Positions 10,973 through 21,950 of a stretch of DNA of 64,000 bases are shown here, piece by piece (position 1 is the stretch's first letter; every line of letters starts with the position of its first letter). Source of the DNA: Adiantum capillus-veneris (taxonomy: Eukaryota > Streptophyta > Polypodiopsida > Polypodiales > Pteridaceae); NCBI GenBank assembly GCA_014529385.2, contig CM043969.1:27811946-27875945 (forward strand). Reading direction: 5' to 3'. The translations under genes and the position numbers were made by a program. The notes beneath the pieces were generated by a model. That model saw only the letters and a program-made list of their open reading frames with translations. It did not search any database and was not told the DNA's origin.

Positions 10973-13037
10973 ATGGCTGACAATAATCAAGAGAGTAGAA
11001 TGAACATTGATAGCTTTGATTTTGCACATGAAGGTGCTAATGATGATGCTCCCATGTTTGTGAATTATCTTGTCACTAGGTTGCAACAAGCTATGGGCAA
11101 CCGTGCTTTGCAAGCCGAAGTTACTCAACAACTTTGTGCTTATGGAATTTCCCTTCCTCTCCAAGAGGAGAGAGAGCTTAGGAGGCCTCTTGAAGAGACC
11201 CCCAAAAGAAGACTCTCTCCCATTTGAGAGGAGGAATCCAAAGAGCAAGAAAGCAATGAAAGTTTAAGTTCCTCTGAAGATGTGGATCCACGAAGACGGT
11301 GGTCTAGACGATCGCCCACTCCTCCCAAGAGGAAAAGATCAGCACATAGTCCTTCTCCTCGTCACTCCAAAAGGGAAGAGAGGAAACAAGGGAATAAAGG
11401 GGCTAGTAAGAGGTCACCCTCTTCTCCTTCTTCTTCACCTTCCTCCTCTTCCGACGAAAGCTATGGCTATTCTCCTAGAGAATACAAGAGGGAAGGACAT
11501 CACAAATAATTTCCTGCATGGCGAAGGTCACAAAAGCTAAAGAAGTTCAAGGAGGGAGGAAAGAATATCTCTTTTCTCACCTATGATGGCACCTTTGGTG
11601 CTACTGACAAAGTGTTGGCCTTCATCCAGCAATTTGATACGGCCTTTGGAGACGAGGGCTTCACAAAATCCTCCAAGCTACGCCATGTAGCTATGCACTT
11701 CCAAAAATCAGCTCGTCAATGGTGGGATAGCCTTCGTGGCAATGGTGAATCCCCAAAGACATGGAAAACTCTACGAGTTTCCATCATGAAGCAATTTCTT
11801 GCAAGCAATGCAAAGGACAAAGTGCTTACCAAATGGTGCAGCTTGAAGCTTCTCTCTCATGATTCTATCCACAAGTATGTAGACAAGTTTTGGGATTTAC
11901 ATCTCAAGGCTACTGTGTTTCAAAATATAGACTTTGCCGAGCAAAGGCAACAATTATGTGCGGGATTACCTGAAGAGATAGCCAAATACATCAACTCTCA
12001 ATGGCCTGGTACTATTAGCGAAGTAATCCATCACACCATGGTTGCTTGACGCATCAATTTCCATCAAGGGGCTAGACGTAATGTCAAGCCCATGGAAAAC
12101 AAAGACAAAAATGATGCAAAGGGGAAAACCAATGTTCCAAATTCTTCCCAAGGCACTTCCAACAACAGCAACAACAATCGGTCCAAGGAGAAGGGAGTTT
12201 ACAAAGGTAAAAACAAACTCTCTTTTGAAGAGCTTGAAGCTTTTTGCAAGGACCATAAGTGTTTCAAGTGTGGGGAGCAAGGACATGGCTATCGTTCTTG
12301 CCCTAAGAATAATACTCGCAATGAGACTCCTAGGGCTTCCACCATCGAAGCTCCAAAAGAGGATGCTCATTGCAAAGGATCATCACTCTCCTATGTTTGG
12401 GGAAAGGTAAGAGAGCATGATGCCTTCATCTTGTTTGACCCTGGCTCTACTCACAACTTCATATCAATGGAGTTGGCCACCAAGTTGGGCGTTCAAGCTT
12501 TTGAGATGGGAGGTATGATGATGGATGATGCAGCTTTCAAGGGATAGCAAGCCTCCGTTACTCCCATGATTGGGATGTTGAGGCTTCATGTCCAAAGCTA
12601 TGTCAACAAAGAAGAATTCTTCATGTCTTCTCTCCAACATGAGGATGCTATCCTAGGGGCGCCATGATTTGATCGCATGGCTGCCAACATGAAGTTCCCT
12701 AAAAGGAGAATCTACTTCACCTACAGGGGAAAGAACATGTATATAGATGCTAGTGAGCGTGGTTGCACTATTCCACTTGTAAATCCTCTTGCTTTTGATA
12801 AGTCAATGAAGAGCTCAGTTTCTGCGTACATGATTTTTGTCAAAGAGTCTCTAAAAGATCCTAATGTTTCATCAAATGTAAATGGTAGGAATCAAGAAGA
12901 GTTAGACTTGTCTAATTTTCTAAAAGGATTCCAAGATGTGTTCATCGATGATATCCCTATGGACTTACCTCCAAAACGAGGGGATGATGACCATCACATT
13001 GAACTCCTTTTAGGAAGATCACCACCTAACAAGCCTC
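10973..13037 (+). pseudogene. Element A gag-protease and start of pol (broken)
   Basis: One frame runs from the ATG at 10973 to the B1 insertion point, interrupted by in-frame stops at 11225, 11507, 12047, 12545 and 12665. In order: an N-terminal acidic segment; a Ser/Arg/Pro-rich stretch (11282-11509); the gag capsid domain (11570-12040, with a QWWDSLRG motif); one CX2CX4HX4C zinc knuckle (CFKCGEQGHGYRSC, near 12261); and a retropepsin-like region with FDPGSTHNFIS near 12436, where DSG or DTG would be expected. It continues to the linker before reverse transcriptase, ending inside a Pro codon where B1 has inserted. All five stops are consistent with C-to-T change on one strand or the other. 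Gag packages the RNA; the protease would process the polyprotein. Confidence 0.85.
13033..13037. repeat. Left target-site duplication of B1 (GCCTC)
   Basis: GCCTC before the B1 5' LTR is repeated exactly at 21946-21950 after its 3' LTR, the 5-bp signature of Ty3-type integration. Both copies belong to the interrupted pol gene of element A. Confidence 0.95.
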
Positions 13038-13372
13038 TGTTAACCCTCACGGCTCACGGACACCCTATCACCTACGACGGACGTTGTACTATTTACTTGG
13101 TAGAGCCAGGTACCGGGCTTGTCGGTCCAATAGGAATGGTTAAGAGTGATCGCCGATGAGAGGCGCACTCTAAAACTAGAAGTATAACGTTTGGGTAAGA
13201 TTGGCTAAGTGTGGGCGCCCAAATGTGAACGGACTAACCCATATAAAAGTCAACTAAACCTAAAATTCACTCGTTCTCTCATTTGTGCAATAGAAGAGTG
13301 CTCTTGCTCCATCTCCATCTCCATCTTCTTCTTCTTCACCTCCTTGTGTGTGTGTGTATGTGTGTGAGAGAG

Positions 13373-13423
<51 letters not shown>

Positions 13424-13673
13424 GAGAGTGTGTGCGATCGAGCATTGCGACGACGGCATGGCAGCGGTGAAGCGGTTGAGCGTGGCGAAGCGGCGTCTCC
13501 TTCTTCTTCGCGGCGAGGAATCCTCCACGAAGCAAGCGTAGAGCGGTGAGTGACACACCATCGCTTTCTTTGAGCTTACTAGTTTAGGCTTGTTGTGTGC
13601 TTGGAGCCATTTGTGGTTTGCACACGGTGTATCGACAAGTCCCTTGCTTCGACAGTGCAGCAAGGAGCGCACA
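13038..13673 (+). repeat. B1 5' LTR (636 bp)
   Basis: Starts TGTTAACCCTCACGG, ends GCGCACA. Contains a TATA box at 13242-13248 and, about 100 bp downstream, a short GT run followed by a long interrupted GA run (about 13346-13430), which would lie in the transcribed part. The 3' LTR has a much longer GT run at the same place. Confidence 0.93.
13242..13248 (+). promoter_or_regulatory. TATA box in B-family LTR
   Basis: CATATAAAAG in the U3 part of the LTR. It is conserved at 21506 (B1 3' LTR), 53219 (B2 5' LTR) and 62274 (third B2 LTR). The middle B2 LTR has TATAGAA instead (61570). Position relative to the LTR start and the GT/GA tract is constant. Confidence 0.65.
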
Positions 13674-13677
13674 TTTT

Positions 13678-13695
13678 TGGCGCCGCTGCCGGGGA
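13678..13695 (+). promoter_or_regulatory. B1 primer-binding site (tRNA-Asp type)
   Basis: TGGCGCCGCTGCCGGGGA, four Ts after the LTR. It is one base off TGGCGCCGTTGCCGGGGA, the plant tRNA-Asp-type PBS known from Athila-group gypsy elements and present unaltered in B2 (53665). Confidence 0.8.
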
Positions 13696-14493
13696 AATGC
13701 CATACACTAAGCTCGGTTAAGCACTTTACGCTTTCTTGTGGTGCAATTTCAATCATAGGAAAGGTAGGGAAGGAGTGTGTGTGTGGTTGTGTGGAGAAGG
13801 ATTTGTGAAGAAGGAAGGTGTGTGGTTGTGTGGAGAAGATTTTTGTTACATTGTACTGTCTTTTTTTGTTTTCTGTTAAAGAAGGAGTTACAATTTTTTG
13901 CAATGTACTGTTAGAATTAAGGTATTAGCTATGGAATGTTAGTTCTGTAAGGTTAGTTTTGTAGATCTGTTAGCTACTGTAGTACTATGTAAACAGTGTT
14001 AGAGTGTGTGTGGCAGTATCTCTATTAGCTGTAAGTAGATAAGTTAGGTGTAGGTTAAGTGCGAGTGTGCGCGCGCGCGCGGCGCGACTGCGGTGACTTT
14101 TTCAAAAAAAAAATAAAAAAAATAAAAATTTATTTTCGGGCTGGGGATCATTCCCCAAGCTGAAGCCCAAACCGAGACCTCAGTCCTCAGTTTTAAAAAA
14201 TAGTTTATACACCTTTTTATATTTAAAAACTATTTTTAGGATTTCCAGGACTATAAAGACTATTTTTAGGATTTCGAGGGCTTCACTTAGCCGAATAGGG
14301 AGCTGTAAAGCACGGCACGTTCCTTTGGCCAAAACGTTCGTCTTGAGCTATTACACGCCATATTTTGTGGCTTGGTTACAAAAAATAACCAAGAATAACG
14401 AAAAACTTGGGTTATAAACACCAAAAAAAAAAAAAAAACTAAGTGAGCGGCCTTCACGGGCACTCACCAACGCGTTTAGAGTGTGGAGGTCAC
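13696..14493 (+). other. B1 untranslated leader
   Basis: About 800 bp between PBS and gag ATG. The first 90 bp match B2, then the two copies diverge: B1 has a duplicated GTGTGGTTGTGTGGAGAAG unit (about 13780-13840) and a GC-alternating stretch near 14066. Similarity resumes near 14135 with a CCCCAAGC...CCTCAGTCCTCAGT block. No open frame is conserved between the copies. Confidence 0.6.
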
Positions 14494-17400
14494 ATGCACC
14501 TACGCTCTGGACGAGTGTTAGAGCACGAGCATATTGATAGTGCCTCCATTTACGCGGGCACCCATTATCCTTCCACGCTAGGGTCTACGCCCTCAGTGGG
14601 GACCCAAGGTAGTGCAACCCAAGACCCAAATATAGCGGCTAGCGACTCTTCCTCTAACTACGATATTATGGAAGAGCATCTTACACAAAGCCCCGGGGGA
14701 CCAAATGAAACCTTGCCTAGCTGGGCCCAACAACCTGGAACTAGTGTTTTTAGCCGTTTGATGGAAACTTTTAGTAGAGCTACGCGCTCTGAACCTACGG
14801 CTAGTGAAGTAAACGAAGGGGGTGGGGAAGTAGAATCACCATTCACATCTCGTGTAGACCCCACACTCCCTCAGAGTGTCCACGTGGACATTCTACCTAC
14901 CTCATTTAATGAAGGCCCTACCGAGTTACCACCTTCCAAAGTCGCCTCTAAGGTAGCGGTGACTAAAAGTCAAAACACGGGAAGCAACATTGCATCCACC
15001 TCACGGCAACCCTCTAGTACACCAAGTTTGGATGGGGTATTTATCAATGAAAATTGGGAATATGACCTACACACGGAGACTTTGACCGACCTATACATGG
15101 GCTACACATACCATGTGGGTTGGTTAGAAGTTGTACAATCCACATCTAGTGCCACTAGTCTAGAGGAACAACAACACATGATCTGCACTGTCATCCATAG
15201 GATTATCCAGTCCGAGAGGCAAAATCGAGGAATAAACATACCTTCGACGGGTCCTATGCGATTTTTAGACACGGGCAAAGAGAAACAACCCACTCTATCA
15301 CAAATGGAGACTCCCCCAGTGAGTCCCATCGATCCCCCATATGTTGTTTTGCCAGGGGTCTCAATGCAATCTGAGCCCACAAGTGATAACTTTACTTTTC
15401 CAAGTCTAGCTCATCTTTCCCTTGATGACACCATGGCTACCATGCCTACCCCAATGATGGGCATGCCAAGAAACACACCATGGACCTCGTTTGTTAGTAA
15501 AGCACCGCTACATGGTAGCTCAATGCCTGCAATAGTACCTACAAGTGCGAACCAATCGTATGCACCTATGGGTCATCACACTCATGTAGTCCCTACCCCT
15601 CCTATTGTGTCAACTACCTATGCTCCACAACCACAACACCCAAGTTCTTATTTCCATGGGACTATACCGGCTAGCATTAGCATGTCACATCCGACGTCTG
15701 CTATGCCTAGGGCCACCCATATGAACTATGGACCACCACATGGCACAACATCGTACCCAACGTGGAACCCAAGGGCTTCCTATGCGACAAGCCCAATGCC
15801 AATACCTACTCCACATGTAGTCTTTGGAGCGCCTTCACCCACGGTGCCTGCTCACTTAGGTGACTTGGCGACATTTGCTCAAGCTATTGGTTGATCTATT
15901 GCTGAGAATATGCGTAACACGCCTGATAGAGAGCCTAGAAGTAAGGTAGTACAAATAGCCAAGCTCACACAAAAATTTAGTGGAGACGGGGATGTGAGAA
16001 AGCATATCGAAGTGTTTGAACAAATATGCGATTCTCTAGGAGAACACAATGACCTACATAAGAGCAATGCTTTAAGCCTAACCTTAAGTGGAAAGGCTGG
16101 GGATTGGTATAGAACCCTAAGGGTGGAAGAAAAAACGATTTACCCTACTCTTAGGAGACTGTTCTTAAAGGAATACATACGAGAGGGAGTGCTTTGGGGT
16201 GTAGCCTCTCAGCTCCAGAAAGCCCAACGAGAGGAAGGAGAGTCGGTGAGAGACTTTATAAGTCGCTTGAAGCACTTGAATTCTCGTTGTAATCCAAATG
16301 AGCGCTTCAACAATAACCAATTTCTTGATAGATTCATTAGGGGATTACGGCATGAGGATATCTACAATGGCCTAGTCATTAGAGGTATCACCACTTGGGA
16401 AGCGGTCACCACCAATGCGATCCAAATGGAGGATAATTTAATGACTCAAGGAGAAAGAGTGTCTGTTGAGACTAAATCTATTAGCTCGCAAGCATCAGGG
16501 CATCAACCAATGACCCTAAAGCCTATTGCTAAGGAGCCAAAGATATGTGAGATGACTTTAGCAGATCTCACCAAGGCTATTCAAGAGAGTCTTAGAGACA
16601 ATCGTGCTCCGCAAAACAATCATATGTATCCAAGAAGGGAGCAGCAATGGTGCTCAGTATGCTATGGACCGCATAGTACCAGTGAATGCCCTACTTTTAG
16701 AGTAAAATTCAATGGGAACTGCAATGCTGTGGGAGGTATGGTCATCAAGCTAAGGATTGCATAGTATTTAAGCGCGCGATGGCCAATAGACCAACCTTAG
16801 CATGGACAGACACACCTCGAGTGCCTGCATTGATGCCGGCCCCACCTCTTGAACAAACATCACAACATATGGTCCCTAGGGCCCAAAATGTTATTCAAAC
16901 AACACCCTTACCACCTCCAGTGCTAGGACCGCAACCACCACATCCGAGAATCACTTCTGTGAATCAAGTGGGTTGTGAGTCATCTATTTCTTATTTGGAA
17001 GGCTGTGAGGAAGATATAGATCCTAATATCGCCTATGGGATGGATGTTCTTGAAGAAAGTCCACAATACTACATGGAGGACTATTGGGGACAAGTCAAAC
17101 CTGTATATCAAGTAGTTGCTCTTGCGGCAAGAGGCCAAAATATCAACTACACTGCTAAGAGACCACCTCTTCAATGCTATGAGTGTGGAGGTCCACATCG
17201 TGTAGCCGAGTGTCCTATTAGGCTACAAAAGAACGCCACACTAATGCAAACCAATCAAGCGAGCACGTCTAGAATGCCAATACTCATGTGTAATCAATGT
17301 GGCATAGATCATTTGATTGCCCAATGTCCAAATAATCCAAATGCACCGAAGATCACGCCATTAAACTTGATTGAAGTTACCGAGGAGCCATCACCAAGTA

Positions 17401-19616
17401 CACCCGTGGTACCAGTAAACGCACCCACGCAATCGATGCTCCAAAAACAAAATTATATTCTTGAGGAAAGAGACACGGCATCAATTGCCCAATCTCAGAA
17501 AAAGAAGAAAACACGAAGAAAGAGATCGCAAAAAGAAACGAAGTCAAACCCAAGTTCAAAGACCAACATAGGGACTGGTGATGCCCCCATATATATGAAC
17601 GATGCTGAAGAAGATTCTGATTCAGGTGAAACCATGGAGACCAAAACGACCACTAACATAGAAACCAACAAGGAAGATCTTCATGAGCCACAATGGCCAG
17701 GATCCAAAAAGAAGATAGGAACTTACCCAAACCCTACAGAGGAGATTGAGCGAGTCAAGCAATTAAGGAGTTTGGTAGAAGATACCCAAAGGGATCTAGA
17801 ACCAGCACCTAGGAAGATCCAGATTACAGACACCGTGTTCCCTACAGAACAACAACCTCACCAAGACCATAGACCCTTAGCCATACCTAGTGTCATCCAA
17901 GAAGAAAGTGACTTAAAGTCATGGGAAAGTGGGCGTACTCACTTCTTGATGGAAAGAATGTTTACAGAGGGACTACCTGATCCTATCGAAGAAATGGAGA
18001 TCCCATCTTCCCCACATCAAGGGACTCAAGGCCAAAAGGTGCCGTTAAACATTGCCAAATTGATGGATTTCATGTCTTCAGAAGTTAGAACCACCATCAT
18101 GTCCAAACTATATAAAGACCCCGAGCTAGTCTCAGCTCTTCGAGCCTTCCTCAATGGAGAACTGAAGTTTGGGCTACCACAATTTGCACAGATGGATGGA
18201 GTTGGGGAGATGCCAATAGAGGAGGAACACTTAGATCCACAACCCAACCTAGATGAGAACCTTGTTATAGAAATACCTGTTAACAAGTTGTGAAAATACT
18301 TTGAGGGTGATGAATCCAATGCGACTATACCAATCACTACTAAGGGATTAACTGTGAAGGGAATCCTTGATGGTGGCGCTGGGGTTAGCATTGTGACTAA
18401 AAATTGCTGGGAAACTATGGGAAGACCTCACCTTGCAACCACAACCATAGTAGTGAAGATGGCCAATGGGTCTACTGTTAAACCTATTGGGATGCTAGAA
18501 GATCTCAAGATCAAGGTCTTTGGACATAAAATAAGAGTTACTTTTATTGTTATGGATTTCTCCAAGCACACTATGGCATCGGAGATGATCTTAGGACGTC
18601 CTTTCATGAGGGAAGCAAAAAGGGTGCATGACTGGTCTAAAAACCATGTCTACTTGCAGTTCCAAGATTCTGTCATTCGAGTGGATCTTGTGACGGGTCG
18701 AGCACATCCTCTAGGAAACAAGTTTATAATTGATCATAGATCTGACACCACAGTTCACTCAGTCCCATTACAGTATTGTTACACGTGTAAAGCGGACACT
18801 GATGTTGGGGAAGATTCTCCCTATATGGATGTACTACCTAGGATGACTGAGTCGGACAATGTGGATTGGGTCCACCTAGCAGCAACCATAGACACTTGGG
18901 GAAATAGGGGGACGACCTGGGTAACACCTGAGGGGGATGAAATGCCCGTACCCTTAAATATGCTACAAGCAATGCATATAGCTTCTGACAAGACTCATCC
19001 TCATATAACAAAAAGAACATACAAGTGGGTCCCTAAAGCTTCTTTAGCGACCATGGCTGATGCTAAAAAATAGAAGCCTCGTAAGAAACGTCCCACTCGC
19101 TCTAAGAAAAGTAAGAAAATGTTGCGTTGGATTCCCAAACGACTATTGGAAGCCCAAGGCTACTATCAAGGAAATGATCAAATCTGGGTGCCCAAACGTA
19201 GATTGTGTTCTTACCTGTCACCTGACCCATGTGAGCCCAATCCCGTAGCTCCAAAACGAATCGACAATCGCGGAAAGAAAAAAATCACAGAATGCTACAC
19301 ACCCGCTCTAGAGCTAGTTTGGGTACCGAAGAAAGAACGATTTGTTCCACCTAGCTCAGGAAGGGGGGAGTGCCATGAAGCTTCTAGCTCCTCATGTAAT
19401 GCATCCATAAAGGTAAAAGATTCTCCACATCCTCGACCTACAATAGTGGACCTCCATGAAGCTAAAAAGGAGTCCACACCTCCCAGTGTTCAAGAATCAC
19501 CTAATGGACCACTTCAAATTCGATCCTGGGAGAGTACCTTACCACCCTTGCAACTTGACGAGGCACCTAAGGTAAGAGAAAACTACTGGCAAAAATCCTC
19601 ACCTATTACCAACTGA
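14494..19616 (+). pseudogene. B1 gag-protease-WVPK-tail polyprotein (broken)
   Basis: Start chosen at ATG 14494 (MHLRSGRVLEHEH), matching the B2 start at 54550; the upstream in-frame GTG at 14443 is not conserved. The first third is a Pro/Ser-rich linker. The gag capsid domain is at about 15950-16450 (AGDWYRTLR, FLKEYIREG). Zinc knuckles follow: CSVCYGPHSTSEC (about 16651), a second knuckle broken by a 1-base deletion near 16726, CYECGGPHRVAEC (about 17176) and CNQCGIDHLIAQC (about 17290). A Lys-rich acidic linker leads to a retropepsin-like domain with LDGGAGVSIV (Asp at 18369) and ILGRPFMREA. The tail carries W-[VI]-P-K four times (19026-19330). In-frame stops lie at 15892, 18291 and 19071. 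No RT follows. Confidence 0.85.
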
Positions 19617-21301
19617 AACGATTGGTTTCAAAGGGTGACAAACTCATTTCAAACGGTATGATCTACCCAAGGAAGGGGGGAGTGTTTGCTGACAGTCATC
19701 ATCCACTCACTCTCCTCTCAACCTTCCTCCCTGACCTCTCAATCTCCAATCTTAGGGAATGTACATATAAAGCCTTATAATCACAAAAAAAATAAAATAA
19801 ATAAAGAGCAAGAGCAATTAGCAAACAAGTATGCACAATAAAAGTCAAAACATTGACCAGACCTACACATTCACATCTGGTACACTAAAACAAAAACCTA
19901 TGCCATAAAACACCTTTGATCCTCATCACTCGAGTGATGGAGGGTAGGTAGAATTAGTACGATAGGAGTGTTTTTTAGAGTTGAGTGATTAGCAAAGTCC
20001 TTTTTCCCACTGATGTGCCTCCTAGAGGTATTCTTTGTGTTTCTTAGTGTGAACAGGAACGTGTTGCTGTGGTTAGGATTTGGACCTTCATGGAATCTTT
20101 CTCTCGTTCCCACTTCAGATCAAGCGCGACCATCAACACAAACAAGTGTTTCTTGTCCATTAGCATTGCCCCTTATCTTTTTCGCATCCATGTTTGTCTG
20201 CTTTAATTGTGATTGGTAGCATAATATTCATCGCATTTACTTAGTACCAACATTTAATTCAATGTCATTTTTTGTCATAATCACTTGTCTAGGTTTAAAC
20301 ATCAAGCAAGTCCGACTAAGCTAGTTTGACCAAGCTAGGTGTTAGAGATCTTTTCTTAATACCATGGGGAATGCCTTCCTAATAATCAATGGTTACTTAG
20401 GTTCTTAATCCGATTTAGGCAGCATTGTGTGAAATGTACTAGGGCTTTCTAGTGGGCTTGACCCTATTGACCTTTAGCTTAAGTATTATAAAGGGAGTTT
20501 ACTTGTGTGATGAGCCTAGGGAGGTGTATCAGTGTTATATGACCCCCCAAAGTTACAAAATTAAAATGTTGAAAATGAACAAACAAAAAATCAAAGTGCC
20601 ACAATGTAAAATCTTAAGCTGGAAGAGAAATCTCAGCTTGATTGGGTACTTCACTCACATGTATTGCCTATGGTACTAGAGCCCTAGAGGTTCCCAGTGT
20701 GGGCGCTTTTCCTTGAAAAGCAAAAAACCGAAGGCATACAAAATAAGCACGCACATCAAAATTGAATCACTGTGAAAAGACTTTGGGGGGTCAAAGAAAA
20801 GTTAATCAGTCAGGCGATGATTTCATGAGAAATTCCTTTTATTGTAGCTTAACTACAAGGTCTTCTAGGTATAGCCTCTAGTCAGCCCTCGAACATGAAA
20901 TACTTGGCTCTCGCGATTAAACAACTTAATTGACCAGAGAAAATTAAGAAGCTTACCCATGGTATTAATAGGCAATCTCTAGTTCCTTTCGATCGTTAAA
21001 TTAGCGACCCCGGACTTGTTTAATTTTTTACCTTTACATCTGTTTATGCATTTGATTATATTGCAATTTAATGTTTATTGCTGACAAATGGTTAAAAATT
21101 CTGTTACCAATCAATTTGTTTGCCTAAAATTGCATATGCTTTTTAATTGCTTATAAGAATGCAATTACTGTGCCAATGTTGTTTGATTTTGCAGTGACTG
21201 AAGAAGGCTAAGGACATTCATCTCAAATGCTCTTGCACCTCGACGAACGCACTGCAACTCAATAGCTTCCGAGGACGGAATCTACATCAGGAAGGGGGGC
21301 A
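19617..21301 (+). other. B1 long 3' non-coding region, conserved in B2
   Basis: About 1.7 kb between the polyprotein stop and the 3' LTR, without a meaningful open frame but aligning nearly end to end with B2 59732-61370 at high similarity. It contains two hairpins kept in both copies: 20616-20639 (AAGCTG...CAGCTT) and 20705-20721 (GCTTTTC-CTT-GAAAAGC). It ends in the polypurine tract GGAAGGGGGG just before the LTR. An RNA-level role (packaging or export) is inference only. Confidence 0.65.
21290..21301 (+). promoter_or_regulatory. B1 polypurine tract
   Basis: GGAAGGGGGGCA immediately upstream of the 3' LTR. The same tract precedes both downstream LTRs of B2 (61360-61370 and 62064-62074). 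It would prime plus-strand synthesis. Confidence 0.8.
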
Positions 21302-21617
21302 TGTTAACCCTCACGGCTCACGGACACCCTATCACCTACGACGGACGTTGTACTATTTACTTGGTAGAGCCAGGTACCGGGCTTGTCGGTCCAATAGGAA
21401 GGGTTAAGAGTGATCGCCGATGAGAGGCGCACTCTAAAACTGGAAGTATAACGTTTGGGTAAGATTGGCTAAGTGTGGGCGCCCAAATGTGAACGGACGA
21501 ACCCATATAAAAGTCAACTAAACCTAAAATTCACTCGTTCTCTCATTTGTGCAATAGAAGAGTGCTCTTGCTCCATCTCCATCTCCTTCTTCTTCTTCTT
21601 CACCTCCTTGTGTGTGT

Positions 21618-21706
<89 letters not shown>

Positions 21707-21945
21707 CGATCGAGCATTACGACGACGGCACGGCGGCGGTGAAGCGGTTGAGCGCGGCGAAGTGGGGTCTCCTTCTTCTTCACGGCGAGGAATCCTCCAT
21801 GAAGCAAGCGTAGAGCGGTGAGTGACACACCATCGCTTTCTTTGAGCTTACTAGTTTAGGCTTGTTGTGTGCTTGGAGCCATTTGTGGCTCGCACACGGT
21901 GTATCGGCAAGTCCCTTGCTTGGACAGTGCGGCAAGGAGCGCACA
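21302..21945 (+). repeat. B1 3' LTR (644 bp)
   Basis: Starts TGTTAACCC and ends GCGCACA, followed by the GCCTC duplication. GT run (about 21610-21660) and GA run (about 21661-21704) are both long, unlike the 5' LTR, showing microsatellite change after insertion. Confidence 0.93.
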
Positions 21946-21950
21946 GCCTC

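Larger units (their letters stand above)
13038..21945 (+). mobile_element. Element B1: non-autonomous gag-protease LTR element (8.9 kb)
   Basis: LTRs at 13038-13673 and 21302-21945, tRNA-Asp-type PBS at 13678, polypurine tract before 21302, target duplication GCCTC. The only long coding frame is a gag-protease-like polyprotein (14494-19616); the following 1.7 kb is non-coding. I find no reverse transcriptase (no YxDD-type box), RNase H or integrase (no HHCC, no YYPQTDGQSE-like motif) anywhere inside. A second copy of the same design is B2 at 53020-62687, which makes a one-off deletion unlikely. LTRs differ by roughly 3% outside the microsatellite, mostly transitions. Confidence 0.9.

Noticed and set aside
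14443-14493. Alternative earlier start for the B1 polyprotein at 14443
   Set aside because: The codon is GTG, not ATG. B2 has no matching extension; the conserved first ATG is 14494 in B1 and 54550 in B2.
20452-20679. Small ORF in the B1 3' region
   Set aside because: The equivalent B2 region does not keep the frame, so conservation there is at the nucleotide level.
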